A stretch of 64,000 nucleotides of DNA, taken from positions 2,356,001-2,420,000 of the forward strand of contig NZ_CP114264.1 of NCBI RefSeq assembly GCF_027105055.1, written 5' to 3'. Position 1 is the first letter of the stretch. The number at the start of each line of letters is the position of its first letter. This document shows positions 19,122-28,528 of the stretch, in pieces. The translations under genes were made by a program, and so were the position numbers. The notes under the pieces were generated by a model, which saw only the letters and a list, made by a program, of their open reading frames with translations, was not told the origin of the DNA and did not search any database. The stretch comes from Acinetobacter sp. TR3 (GTDB taxonomy: Bacteria; Pseudomonadota; Gammaproteobacteria; Pseudomonadales; Moraxellaceae).

Positions 19122-20364
19122 GCTTTGGGCACCTGCCCTGACTGCTTGCGCATTAGCAACAAGCATTGCGCTTGTTGGTTGTAGCAAAGATCCTAAAAAT
19201 GCACAGCAAACTGCTGCTGCACAAAAAATGCCACCTCCAGAAGTCGGTGTCATCGTTGCACAACCACAAAGCGTTGAACAAAACGTTGAACTTTCGGGTC
19301 GAACATCTGCATATCAAATTTCAGAAGTTCGTCCACAAACAGGCGGTGTCATTTTAAAGCGTTTATTTGCTGAAGGCAGTTATGTACAAGCAGGTCAAGC
19401 ACTCTATGAAATTGATGCGAATACAAATCGTGCAACTGCTGATAGTGCTCGAGCAACTTTATTGCGTCAGCAAGCAAATCTAAATGCGCTACGTGTGAAA
19501 GAAGGTCGTTATCGTCAATTGGTTGGAACTAATGCTGTTTCTAAACAAGAATATGATGATATCAATGCTCAAGTTCAACTCGCTGAAGCAGATGTCGCAG
19601 CATCACAAGCAGCGCTTAAAAATGCTGAAATTAATTTAGGTTACTCAACTGTTCGAGCACCTATTTCAGGACAATCGAGTCGTTCATCAGTTACCTCTGG
19701 TGCTTTAGTTACAGCAAATCAAGCAGATCCATTAGTGACAATTCAACAACTTGACCCAATCTATGTTGATATCAATCAATCAAGTGCTGAACTATTGCGT
19801 CTGCGCCAGCAACTTAGCAAAGGTAGTTTAGACAATAGCAACAATACTCGGGTCAAAATTACACTTGAAGATGGTTCAGATTATCCATTAGAAGGACAAC
19901 TTGCATTCTCTGGCGCTAGTGTTAACCCAGAAACTGGTACAGTGACTTTACGTGCGGTATTCCCAAACCCAAATCATCTGTTATTACCAGGTATGTATGC
20001 AACTGCAAAAATTTCTCAAGCAGTTCTACCGAATGCTTACTTGATTCCTCAAGCGGCTGTAACACGTTTACCAACAGGTCAAGCAATCGCACTGATCGTA
20101 AATGCGAAAGGTGCAATTGAAACTCGCCCTATCACAACAGTCGGCGTAAAAGGTCAAGATTGGATTGTGACTGAAGGCCTAAAAGTTGGTGATAAAGTTG
20201 TAGTCGATGGCGTTGCTAAGGTCAAAGAAGGGCAGGAAGTTTCTGCTAAGCCTTATCAACCACAAGCAAAAGCACAACAAGATCAGAATGCTGCTCCTCA
20301 GGCAAGCGAACAAAAGCAAGTCAATTCACCAAAAGCTGAACAAAAAGCTACTTCACAAGCTTAA
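19108..20364 (+). CDS. adeI: RND efflux periplasmic adaptor AdeI
   Basis: The membrane-fusion subunit joining AdeJ to AdeK in the intrinsic multidrug efflux pump of Acinetobacter. The 418 residues begin with a lipoprotein signal, ALVGC with Cys at about 25. The barrel-sandwich half is RPQTGGVILKRLFAEGSYVQ, then an alpha-hairpin (about 95-165), then NLGYSTVRAPISGQ and the beta-barrel and membrane-proximal domains. The C-terminal tail after about 375 is Gln/Ala/Lys-rich. AGGTGG precedes the ATG. Close in length to A. baumannii AdeI. Confidence 0.95.
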   Translation: MMSAKLWAPALTACALATSIALVGCSKDPKNAQQTAAAQKMPPPEVGVIVAQPQSVEQNVELSGRTSAYQISEVRPQTGGVILKRLFAEGSYVQAGQALYEIDANTNRATADSARATLLRQQANLNALRVKEGRYRQLVGTNAVSKQEYDDINAQVQLAEADVAASQAALKNAEINLGYSTVRAPISGQSSRSSVTSGALVTANQADPLVTIQQLDPIYVDINQSSAELLRLRQQLSKGSLDNSNNTRVKITLEDGSDYPLEGQLAFSGASVNPETGTVTLRAVFPNPNHLLLPGMYATAKISQAVLPNAYLIPQAAVTRLPTGQAIALIVNAKGAIETRPITTVGVKGQDWIVTEGLKVGDKVVVDGVAKVKEGQEVSAKPYQPQAKAQQDQNAAPQASEQKQVNSPKAEQKATSQA

Positions 20365-20376
20365 GGGGTAGATTGC

Positions 20377-23300
20377 ATGGCTCAATTTTTTATCCATCGC
20401 CCGATTTTTGCATGGGTGATTGCGCTGGTCATTATGTTGGCGGGTATCCTTACGCTGACAAAAATGCCCGTTGCGCAATATCCAACAATTGCTCCCCCCA
20501 CGGTAACGATTTCCGCAACTTATCCTGGGGCATCTGCTGAAACAGTTGAAAATACAGTTACCCAAATCATCGAACAACAAATGAATGGTTTGGATGGCTT
20601 ACGTTATATTTCTTCAAACAGTGCAGGTAATGGTCAAGCATCTATCAATTTAAACTTTGAACAAGGTATTGATCCAGATATTGCTCAAGTTCAAGTTCAA
20701 AACAAACTTCAATCAGCTACAGCACTATTACCTGAAGATGTACAACGTCAAGGGGTACGAGTGACTAAGTCTGGTGCAAGTTTTATGCAAGTTGTTGCAT
20801 TTTACTCGCCAGATGGCAGCTTAACTGGATCAGATATTAAAGACTATGTAAACTCAAACATCTCTGAACCACTTAGTCGTGTTGCAGGTGTCGGTGAAGT
20901 CACTGTATTTGGTGGTTCTTATGCAATGCGTATCTGGTTAGATCCAGCGAAACTGACTAGCTTTAATCTCACACCTTCAGATGTTGCTGCGGCTATACGT
21001 TCACAAAACGCTCAAGTTGCAGTAGGTCAATTAGGTGGTGCTCCAGCAGTTCAGGGTCAAATTTTAAATGCGACTGTCAATGCACAAAGTATGTTGCAAA
21101 CACCTGAACAGTTTAAAAACATTTTCCTGAAAAATACGGCTGCTGGCGCACAAGTTCGCTTGAGTGATGTGGCACGTGTTGAATTAGGCTCGGATAATTA
21201 TCAATTCGATTCTAAGTTTAATGGTAATCCTGCAGGTGGTGTTGCAATCAAACTTGCAACAGGAGCAAATGCACTTGATACAGCAAAAGCTGTTGAGAAA
21301 CGTTTATCAGAGCTTCGTAATAACTATCCAACAGGTTTAAAAGACAAACTTGCGTATGACACAACACCCTTTGTTAAACTTTCGATTGAAAGTGTAGTTC
21401 ATACGCTGATTGAAGCAGTTATTCTTGTATTTATTGTGATGTTCCTGTTCTTACAGAACTGGCGCGCAACCATTATTCCAACGCTTGCTGTACCCGTGGT
21501 GGTATTGGGAACATTTGCCGTAATTAATATCTTTGGCTTTTCGATCAATACGCTCACCATGTTCGCAATGGTACTTGCCATCGGTCTATTAGTTGATGAT
21601 GCGATTGTCGTCGTCGAGAACGTCGAACGCGTCATGCAAGAAGAGCATTTAGAACCTGTACCTGCAACTGAAAAGTCAATGAGTCAGATTTCTGGTGCTT
21701 TGATTGGTATTACCAGTGTATTAACAGCGGTATTCGTACCAATGGCATTTTTTGGTGGTACAACTGGGGTTATTTATCGCCAGTTCTCAATCACTTTAGT
21801 CACTGCAATGATTTTATCTTTAATCGTTGCATTAACCTTTACCCCTGCCCTTTGTGCAACGTTGTTAAAACAACACGATCCAAACAAGCCAGAAAGCAAC
21901 AATATTTTTGCACGCTTCTTCCGTTGGTTTAACCGTAGCTTCGATAAACTATCAGTGAAATATCAAGGTGGTGTCAATCGTATGACACACCATAAGATTT
22001 TCTCTGGGATCATTTATATCGTAGTGATTGCTGGTTTGGTTGGTCTATACAAAGTGTTGCCATCTTCTTTCTTACCAGAAGAAGACCAAGGCGTAGTTAT
22101 GACTTTAGTTCAGTTGCCGCCAAGCGCTAGCTTAGAACGTACTGATAAAGTTATTACCACAATGACCGATTACTTCCTGCATAAGGAAAAAGATCATGTT
22201 GATTCGATCTTTACCGTTTCTGGTTTCTCGTTCACTGGGGTCGGTCAAAATGCGGGTCTCGCCTTCATTAAATTGAAGGACTGGAGCGAACGTACCACAC
22301 CTAAATCACAAATTGGTGCGATTATTCAGCGTGGTATGGCACTCAATATGATTGTAAAAGATGCTTCTTACATCATGCCATTACAATTGCCTGCTATGCC
22401 AGAATTAGGCGTATCATCAGGATTTAATATCCAGTTGAAAGATGTCAGTGGTCAAGGCCATGAAAAACTGATTGCGGCAAGAAATGCAATTTTAGGTATG
22501 GCATCACAAGACAAACGTCTTGCAGGTGTTCGTCCGAACGGTCAAGAAGATACACCTCAATACAAAATCACTGTTGATCAAGCGCAAGCTGGCGCAATGG
22601 GTGTCAGTATTAGTGATATTAACAGCACCATGAGCATGGCTTGGGGTGGCTCTTATATCAATGATTTCGTTGACCGTGGTCGTGTCAAAAAAGTTTATGT
22701 CCAAGGTGAAGCAGATACTCGCATGATGCCCGAAGACCTAAACAAATGGTATGTACGCAATAACAAAGGTCAAATGGTTCCATTCTCAGCATTTGCTAAA
22801 GGCGAATGGACGTATGGTTCACCACGTTTAGAACGTTATAACGGCGTATCATCTGTCAACATTCAAGGTACACCTGCACAAGGTGTCAGCTCTGGTGATG
22901 CAATGTTGGCAATGGAAGAAATCATTGGAAAGTTACCATCAATGGGCTTACAAGGTTTCGACTATGAATGGACAGGTTTATCTTTAGAAGAACGTGATTC
23001 TGGTAATCAGACACTTCCTTTACTGATTCTTTCGTTATTGATCGTCTTCCTATGTCTTTCTGCATTATATGAAAGTTGGGCGATTCCAATTTCTGTATTG
23101 TTAGTTGTACCTTTAGGTATTATCGGTGCCTTTACATTGACATGGTTGGGTATGGTGATTAAGGGCGATCCAAACCTGTCCTTTAATATTTACTTCCAAG
23201 TCGCGATCGTAGCAGTCATAGGTCTTTCTGCCAAAAATGCAATTTTAATTGTAGAATTTGCTAAAGAATTGCAGGAGCAAGGTGAAGATCTATTTGATGC

Positions 23301-23550
23301 AACCTTACATGCTGCAAAAATGCGTTTACGTCCAATTATCATGACTACACTTGCTTTTGGTTTTGGTGTTTTACCATTAGCGTTAGCAAGCGGTGCTGGT
23401 GCTGGTAGTCAGCACTCAGTCGGTTATGGTGTACTTGGTGGTGTAATTTCTTCAACACTTTTAGGTATCTTCTTCATCCCTGTGTTCTTCGTGTGGATTC
23501 GTAGTATCTTTAAGTACAAACCTAAAACTTTAAATACTCAGGAGCATTGA
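20377..23550 (+). CDS. adeJ: RND multidrug efflux transporter AdeJ
   Basis: The 1057-residue inner-membrane proton-driven pump of the HAE-1 family that exports beta-lactams, fluoroquinolones, tetracyclines, chloramphenicol and other drugs. It starts MAQFFIHRPIFAWVIALVIM, typical of the family. TM4 carries the proton-relay aspartates in AIGLLVDDAIVVVENVER and TM10 the lysine in VIGLSAKNAILIVEFAKEL. Two large periplasmic porter loops lie after TM1 and TM7. It is 12 bases downstream of adeI and overlaps the adeK coding frame only at the stop. Confidence 0.96.
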   Translation: MAQFFIHRPIFAWVIALVIMLAGILTLTKMPVAQYPTIAPPTVTISATYPGASAETVENTVTQIIEQQMNGLDGLRYISSNSAGNGQASINLNFEQGIDPDIAQVQVQNKLQSATALLPEDVQRQGVRVTKSGASFMQVVAFYSPDGSLTGSDIKDYVNSNISEPLSRVAGVGEVTVFGGSYAMRIWLDPAKLTSFNLTPSDVAAAIRSQNAQVAVGQLGGAPAVQGQILNATVNAQSMLQTPEQFKNIFLKNTAAGAQVRLSDVARVELGSDNYQFDSKFNGNPAGGVAIKLATGANALDTAKAVEKRLSELRNNYPTGLKDKLAYDTTPFVKLSIESVVHTLIEAVILVFIVMFLFLQNWRATIIPTLAVPVVVLGTFAVINIFGFSINTLTMFAMVLAIGLLVDDAIVVVENVERVMQEEHLEPVPATEKSMSQISGALIGITSVLTAVFVPMAFFGGTTGVIYRQFSITLVTAMILSLIVALTFTPALCATLLKQHDPNKPESNNIFARFFRWFNRSFDKLSVKYQGGVNRMTHHKIFSGIIYIVVIAGLVGLYKVLPSSFLPEEDQGVVMTLVQLPPSASLERTDKVITTMTDYFLHKEKDHVDSIFTVSGFSFTGVGQNAGLAFIKLKDWSERTTPKSQIGAIIQRGMALNMIVKDASYIMPLQLPAMPELGVSSGFNIQLKDVSGQGHEKLIAARNAILGMASQDKRLAGVRPNGQEDTPQYKITVDQAQAGAMGVSISDINSTMSMAWGGSYINDFVDRGRVKKVYVQGEADTRMMPEDLNKWYVRNNKGQMVPFSAFAKGEWTYGSPRLERYNGVSSVNIQGTPAQGVSSGDAMLAMEEIIGKLPSMGLQGFDYEWTGLSLEERDSGNQTLPLLILSLLIVFLCLSALYESWAIPISVLLVVPLGIIGAFTLTWLGMVIKGDPNLSFNIYFQVAIVAVIGLSAKNAILIVEFAKELQEQGEDLFDATLHAAKMRLRPIIMTTLAFGFGVLPLALASGAGAGSQHSVGYGVLGGVISSTLLGIFFIPVFFVWIRSIFKYKPKTLNTQEH

Positions 23551-23555
23551 TCGTG

Positions 23556-25016
23556 ATGCAAACTGTTTGGTCTATTTCCAGTCGTGGCATTGCAATCTCT
23601 GCACTCGCGCTCTCTTTGGCTGCCTGCCAAAGTATGCGCGGGCCAGAGCCTGTTGTGAACACAAATACTCCTGAAAGCTACGCGTCTTATGGTAATGCTT
23701 CTGGAAAATCAATTGCTGAACAAGGTTATAAAGACTTTTTTGCTGACCAACGTTTATTACAGGTCATTGATTTGGCTCTTGCTAATAACCGCGATTTACG
23801 TACTGCTGCATTGAATATCCAAAAAGCTCAACAGCAATATCAAATCTCAGAAAATAATCAATTGCCAACAATCGGAGCAAGCGGTAGTGCTGTGCGCCAA
23901 GTCAGCCCTTCTCGTGATCCGAATAATCCTTATTCAACTTATCAAGTTGGTTTAGGTCTCACCTCTTATGAGCTTGATTTCTGGGGACGCGTACGCAGCT
24001 TAAAAGATGCGGCTTTAGACAGTTATCTTGCAACTCAAAGTTCACGTGATGCAACGCAAATCAGTTTAATCAGCCAAGTCACTCAAGCTTGGTTGAATTA
24101 TTCATTTGCCAGCGCACAACTCAAACTCGCAGATCAAACCCTCAAAGCGCAACAAGATTCATTTAATTTGAATAAAAAACGTTTTGATGTGGGCATCGAT
24201 AGTGAAATTCCTGTGCGTCAGGCACAAATTTCAGTTGAAACTGCGCGTAATGACGTTGCTAACTACAAAACACAAATTGCTCAAGCGCAGAACTTGTTAA
24301 ACTTGCTTGTTGGTCAGCCTGTTCCTCAGAACTTGCTGCCTCAACAACAAGTGACTCGTATCACTCAGCAAAATGCGTTAAGTGCAGGCTTACCAAGTGA
24401 TTTGTTAAATAATCGTCCTGACGTGAAAGCTGCCGAATATCAACTCAGTGCTGCTGGTGCGAATATTGGTGCAGCAAAAGCACAATTATTCCCAACCATT
24501 AGTTTGACTGGTTCGGCAGGTTATGCATCAACTGACTTGAGTGATTTATTCAAATCAGGAAATGCGTTATGGTCTATTGGACCAAGTATTAACATGCCAA
24601 TCTTTGATTGGGGTACACGCAAAGCGAATGTGAAGATTTCTGAAACGGATCAAAAAATTGCACTTGCTAACTATGAAAAGTCAGTACAGTCTGCTTTCCG
24701 TGAAGTGAATGATGCACTTGCAACGCGTGCCAATATTGGTGATCGTTTAACAGCTCAACGTCGTTTAGTTGAAGCAACAAATACGACTTATAAACTTTCT
24801 AATGCTCGCTTCCGTGCAGGTATTGATAGTTACCTAACCGTATTAGATGCGCAACGTTCAGCATATTCGGCTGAGCAAGGTTTATTGTTGTTACAACAAG
24901 CGAACTTAAATAGCCAAGTGGAACTCTATAAAACGCTTGGTGGTGGTTTAAAAGCCAATACAAGTGAAACTGTAAATCCACAACCTTCTAGCGCACAAAT
25001 TCACGCCGCTCAATAA
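23556..25016 (+). CDS. adeK: RND efflux outer-membrane factor AdeK
   Basis: The TolC/OprM-type outer-membrane channel of AdeIJK, 486 residues. The signal peptide ends in LAAC with the lipidated Cys at about residue 24. Two repeated OEP domains follow; SYELDFWGRVRSLKDAALDS in the first and SIGPSINMPIFDWGTRKANV in the second are the diagnostic repeats. ATG at 23556 is used; a GTG one codon upstream (23553) is also well placed relative to GGAG at 23541. It ends before a strong terminator, closing the operon. Confidence 0.94.
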   Translation: MQTVWSISSRGIAISALALSLAACQSMRGPEPVVNTNTPESYASYGNASGKSIAEQGYKDFFADQRLLQVIDLALANNRDLRTAALNIQKAQQQYQISENNQLPTIGASGSAVRQVSPSRDPNNPYSTYQVGLGLTSYELDFWGRVRSLKDAALDSYLATQSSRDATQISLISQVTQAWLNYSFASAQLKLADQTLKAQQDSFNLNKKRFDVGIDSEIPVRQAQISVETARNDVANYKTQIAQAQNLLNLLVGQPVPQNLLPQQQVTRITQQNALSAGLPSDLLNNRPDVKAAEYQLSAAGANIGAAKAQLFPTISLTGSAGYASTDLSDLFKSGNALWSIGPSINMPIFDWGTRKANVKISETDQKIALANYEKSVQSAFREVNDALATRANIGDRLTAQRRLVEATNTTYKLSNARFRAGIDSYLTVLDAQRSAYSAEQGLLLLQQANLNSQVELYKTLGGGLKANTSETVNPQPSSAQIHAAQ

Positions 25017-25035
25017 TTTTGATTATTTTCGGTTT

Positions 25036-25062
25036 AAAAGCTCACTTCGGTGAGCTTTTTTT
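25036..25062 (+). terminator. Terminator of the adeIJK operon
   Basis: The stem AAAAGCTCAC / GTGAGCTTTT with a TTCG tetraloop is followed by a T tract, 19 bases after the adeK stop. Confidence 0.93.
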
Positions 25063-25126
25063 ATTGCAACACATGCAAATTTTTCTTATCTTCAAAGATA
25101 GCATATCAATGATTTAGACAAATACT

Positions 25127-25477
25127 ATGTTATTAAGCAGTTTAGAATCTATGCCTGGGCATACTATTTTACGTCAGTTAGATGTTGTTTATGGCAGCAC
25201 CGTTCGTAGTAAACACGTTGGTCGTGACCTAATGGCTGGTTTGAAAAACATCGTGGGTGGTGAGCTGACAGGTTATACAGAATTACTTGAAGAATCTCGT
25301 CAAGAAGCAACTCAACGTATGATTGATAAAGCACGAGGTTTAGGTGCCAATGCTGTTGTCGGAATCCGTTTCTCGACCTCAAATATCGCTCAAGGTGCAT
25401 CTGAACTCTTTGTCTATGGAACAGCGGTCGTCGTCCAGCCGATTACACCAAAACTTCCTGATCCATTTAACGCTTAG
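25127..25477 (+). CDS. YbjQ family protein (DUF74, heavy-metal-binding-like), cytosolic
   Basis: A 116-residue YbjQ protein, a family of small pentameric proteins of unknown function (Pfam YbjQ_1). The signature is GLKNIVGGELTGYTELLEES, followed by MIDKARGLGANAVVGIRF and a C-terminal VYGTAVVVQP strand. No signal or membrane segment is present. It is immediately followed, after two bases, by a second YbjQ gene with a membrane anchor. Confidence 0.9.
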   Translation: MLLSSLESMPGHTILRQLDVVYGSTVRSKHVGRDLMAGLKNIVGGELTGYTELLEESRQEATQRMIDKARGLGANAVVGIRFSTSNIAQGASELFVYGTAVVVQPITPKLPDPFNA

Positions 25478-25479
25478 GC

Positions 25480-25923
25480 ATGTCTATGAGTGGATTAATT
25501 TTTCAGGTTATTCTTTTCTTGATTCTATTTTCAGTCGGTTGGGGATTTGGTCGTCATATCGAACAAAAACATTTACGTGAATTAGATGAAAAAGAAAAAC
25601 AATTTGCCCATATTCGGATTGATACCAATCGATTTGTTGAAATATCAGCAAAGGGGCAATTGGTGAGTAGCAATGTCGTCATCTCACATGATTACTTTAA
25701 ATATGTACTTGCCAATATTCAGAATTTTTTCGGTGGTCGCCTGACCAGTTATGAAAGTGTAGTTGAACGCGCACGTCGTGAAGCCATGCTTCGCCTCAAG
25801 CAAGAAGCAGATCGAATAGGCGCAAACCATATTATGGGAGTTCGTCTCAGTACCACAGAATTAGGTATGCAGGGTGGTATGGTTGAAGTATTTGCTTATG
25901 GTACCGCGATTTTAAATAAATAA
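25480..25923 (+). CDS. YbjQ family protein with N-terminal membrane anchor
   Basis: A 147-residue paralogue of the gene before it. Residues about 5-22 form a hydrophobic helix (GLIFQVILFLILFSVGWGF), then a charged linker, then the YbjQ domain with IQNFFGGRLTSYESVVERAR and ADRIGANHIMGVRLS. It is therefore a membrane-tethered version facing the cytosol. Its last 12 bases overlap the 3' end of the convergent repeat-protein gene. Function unknown; the tandem soluble and anchored pair may form a mixed oligomer (inference). Confidence 0.88.
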   Translation: MSMSGLIFQVILFLILFSVGWGFGRHIEQKHLRELDEKEKQFAHIRIDTNRFVEISAKGQLVSSNVVISHDYFKYVLANIQNFFGGRLTSYESVVERARREAMLRLKQEADRIGANHIMGVRLSTTELGMQGGMVEVFAYGTAILNK

Positions 25924-26979
25924 ACTGGCTTCAGGATTCTGTGCTAATGCTTGCTTAATGATATCTGCTGTTTTGTATCGGACAAACTCTAGAGCCATAC
26001 CATTTTGTTGCACTGCTTTTAAACAAATTTCTTGAGTTTGTTGTTTCACACAAGAGAGTAACAAACCATTTAGAGAAACTGCTTCCAAACAAATTAAGTC
26101 TGTTTGCTCACGAACATATTCAAAACCATTACCATAATGATTTTGTATACAAAACAAACAAATTTCTTCAGTTTGCTCATGGACATATTGCAAGTAAAAT
26201 TCATCTTGAGCAACTGCTATTCGACATAGATCGGGCGTTTGCTGTTTAACAAAATATAAAGCTAGACCAAAACATTCAACAGCTGCATAACAAATTTCTT
26301 CAGTCTGTTCAGGCACAAACTCAAGTGCACTACCTGTTTTTTTTACGGCAATTAAACAAAGCTGCTCAGTACGATTAGGGATAAACTGTAATAAATGACC
26401 ATCATATTTAACAGCTGTGAATGCCATTTCATCATCAATAAATTGGGCAAAACATATAGCTTCTGGATTTTGGAAAATCGCAGCTCGACAAATCTCCAAA
26501 CTTTGTATTTTGACAAACTCTAATGCCAACCCATCATTAGCAACGGCTTCAAGTACAAGCGCTTTGGTCTGTTGATCTATATATTCTAAAACCAAACCAT
26601 TTTGTTGGACTGCAAGCAATAACATTTCAGTGCTAATATTTTTTACATATTTAATCGCATAGCCTGTTTGTGCAAGTGCAACTTTACAAATATCACTTGT
26701 TTGATATGGAACAAATTGTAAAGCCATACCATTTTGCTGAACTGCAACTAAACTAAGTGCTTCTGTCCTTTGCTCTACTGGGATTAAACCCAAGGCATAA
26801 CCATCTGCTTTTACAGCAGCATATAAAACGTCATTAGTTGGATCAGATAGAAATTGTAAAGCTAAGTAATTCTGTTGAACTGCTATAATTTGCATCTCTA
26901 AGTCTGGCTGCACCACAAATTGTATTGCTCTACCGTCGAATTGTAACTGGTTAATAATTTCATTACGTTTTTGAGACAT
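25912..26979 (-). CDS. Repeat protein of DUF4116-like 22-residue repeats
   Basis: A 355-residue protein built almost entirely of about 15 tandem repeats of 22 residues. The consensus is (N/D)G-x-ALEFV-xxQT-xEIC-xxAVxQ, for example NGMALQFVPYQTSDICKVAL. Repeats of this type (DUF4116) occur in bacterial and giant-virus proteins and probably stack as a helical solenoid for protein binding. ATG at 26979 has AAGG 7-8 bases upstream; an open frame extends into the upstream gene but lacks a good start. There is no signal peptide. It is last in a four-gene operon and overlaps the convergent YbjQ gene by 12 bases. Confidence 0.8.
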   Translation of the reverse strand: MSQKRNEIINQLQFDGRAIQFVVQPDLEMQIIAVQQNYLALQFLSDPTNDVLYAAVKADGYALGLIPVEQRTEALSLVAVQQNGMALQFVPYQTSDICKVALAQTGYAIKYVKNISTEMLLLAVQQNGLVLEYIDQQTKALVLEAVANDGLALEFVKIQSLEICRAAIFQNPEAICFAQFIDDEMAFTAVKYDGHLLQFIPNRTEQLCLIAVKKTGSALEFVPEQTEEICYAAVECFGLALYFVKQQTPDLCRIAVAQDEFYLQYVHEQTEEICLFCIQNHYGNGFEYVREQTDLICLEAVSLNGLLLSCVKQQTQEICLKAVQQNGMALEFVRYKTADIIKQALAQNPEASLFI

Positions 26980-26999
26980 TAATAAACCTTTTAAAATAT

Positions 27000-27707
27000 T
27001 CACTCCGCAAAAATCGCTTGCCAATAGTAATAGGTTTTTTCTTCCCCATTCTCTAACTTAAACTCGTATGACATCTGACGCGTCTCAATAATTTCAAACT
27101 CAACAGGATGTTTGAATAAACCACCAGCATAAGCAAAAGTATGATATTCACCATTCTCACCACAAAGATCGACTTCACTTGGCATCCTCTCAAGCAAAGC
27201 AGCATCAATATCTTGACCAATAAACGACTCATCGAGCTTACTGGCATCAGTCACAATAATTTTAGTTTTAATACCTGAGTCTAAAAAATCTTGCATCACT
27301 TCGTTCGAATTAAGATTCCAGATCGGTTCAACGACTTCAATCCCTAAAGGATGCAAACGATCTTCTCGATATTTGCGTACATCGCTCAGGTAAATATCAC
27401 CAAAGATAAAGTGTTCAACACCTTGCGCTTTAAAATGATTGGCAGCATCTAACATACGCTGCTCATACACAGGCAGATTTTTGGGTAAAAATACAGGATA
27501 AAGTGGAATCCCAATACTTTCAGCTTGCTTCATCAATAATAAAAATGGAATCGCATGCATGGAAGACAATTCAGTTTCTTCATTTACTGTAGTTAATAAG
27601 GCAACTACCTCAAATTCATCCTGCTGTAATACTTTATACAATGCCAAAGATGAATCTTTACCACCACTCCAATTGAAAACGGCTTTCTTGCGCTTATTCA
27701 CACTCAT
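27000..27707 (-). CDS. Dph6-like ATP-dependent amidoligase family protein (ATP_bind_4, PP-loop)
   Basis: A 235-residue protein of the adenine-nucleotide alpha-hydrolase fold. The PP-loop is VFNWSGGKDSSLALYK near the N-terminus and the second family signature is CGENGEYHTFAYAGGLFKHP. In archaea and eukaryotes this family includes diphthamide synthetase Dph6, which amidates diphthine on EF-2. Bacteria lack diphthamide, so the bacterial substrate must differ and is unknown. Its start overlaps the SDR stop by four bases (ATGA), showing translational coupling. Confidence 0.87.
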   Translation of the reverse strand: MSVNKRKKAVFNWSGGKDSSLALYKVLQQDEFEVVALLTTVNEETELSSMHAIPFLLLMKQAESIGIPLYPVFLPKNLPVYEQRMLDAANHFKAQGVEHFIFGDIYLSDVRKYREDRLHPLGIEVVEPIWNLNSNEVMQDFLDSGIKTKIIVTDASKLDESFIGQDIDAALLERMPSEVDLCGENGEYHTFAYAGGLFKHPVEFEIIETRQMSYEFKLENGEEKTYYYWQAIFAE

Positions 27708-28510
27708 TTCACTTTCATTTTGCGAATCATCTTATACAATAAGTTTGGTGATAATCGAGAGACCAAGACACCCAATTGTTCTTTTTTCCCACCAACAACA
27801 ATATATTCATCTCCTGCCATCAAAGATTCAACGACACGTTCTGCAAATACATCTGCTTCTAAACCATTTTCAATCGCTTCATCTTGATGCCCTTGTGGTT
27901 TGCCCTCACCATTTAAAGCATTAAATGAAACATTAGTTTTAACAAAACCAGGAAAAACCACTGAAACCGCTATTCCCTCTTTAGCGACTTCCGCACGTAA
28001 ACTATTGGCCCACATGTGAATTGCAGCCTTAGCCGCAGAATAAGTCGCGCGATACTGGGTTCCTAAAAGACCTGCCACACTCGAAATAAACACCACCCGA
28101 CCTGATTTTTGTTTGAGCAAAGTTGGTAATACAGTTTTGGTAAAGAACACTTGTGAGAAATAATCCACTTCCATGATGGCACGTTCAGTGTGCATACTCG
28201 TTTCTTCAATCAACGCGCGCTGACTCAAGCCTGCATTATTAATCAGCCAATCAATACGTCCTTTGGTTGCGAGAACTTGTTCATGTGCATGGCGGACTTG
28301 CGCTTCATCGGTAATATCAGCAGCGATTGAAAGATGCTGTTCAGCCTTAAGTAAACCCACTCGAACCGATTCCAACTCATCATAACGGCGTGATGTCAGT
28401 ACAACTTGAGCACCTTGTAAAGCGCACTCTCGTGCCAAAGCTTTACCTAAGCCCGAAGATGCACCTGTAATCCATACGACTTTATTTTCAAGACTTTTAA
28501 GTTTCGCCAT
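27704..28510 (-). CDS. Short-chain dehydrogenase/reductase (SDR) family oxidoreductase
   Basis: A 268-residue classical SDR. The cofactor loop is WITGASSGLGKALAREC, LINNAG is the structural Asn motif, the catalytic Ser lies in VFISSVAGLLGTQ, and the catalytic YxxxK is in ATYSAAKAAIHMWA. The C-terminus resembles the DltE/YqjQ-type membrane-associated SDRs. GGAG in AAAGGAGATATATGAC precedes the ATG. It is second in the operon, 18 bases after the upstream gene and overlapping the Dph6-like gene. Substrate unknown. Confidence 0.93.
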   Translation of the reverse strand: MAKLKSLENKVVWITGASSGLGKALARECALQGAQVVLTSRRYDELESVRVGLLKAEQHLSIAADITDEAQVRHAHEQVLATKGRIDWLINNAGLSQRALIEETSMHTERAIMEVDYFSQVFFTKTVLPTLLKQKSGRVVFISSVAGLLGTQYRATYSAAKAAIHMWANSLRAEVAKEGIAVSVVFPGFVKTNVSFNALNGEGKPQGHQDEAIENGLEADVFAERVVESLMAGDEYIVVGGKKEQLGVLVSRLSPNLLYKMIRKMKVK

Positions 28511-28528
28511 GTCATATATCTCCTTTAT

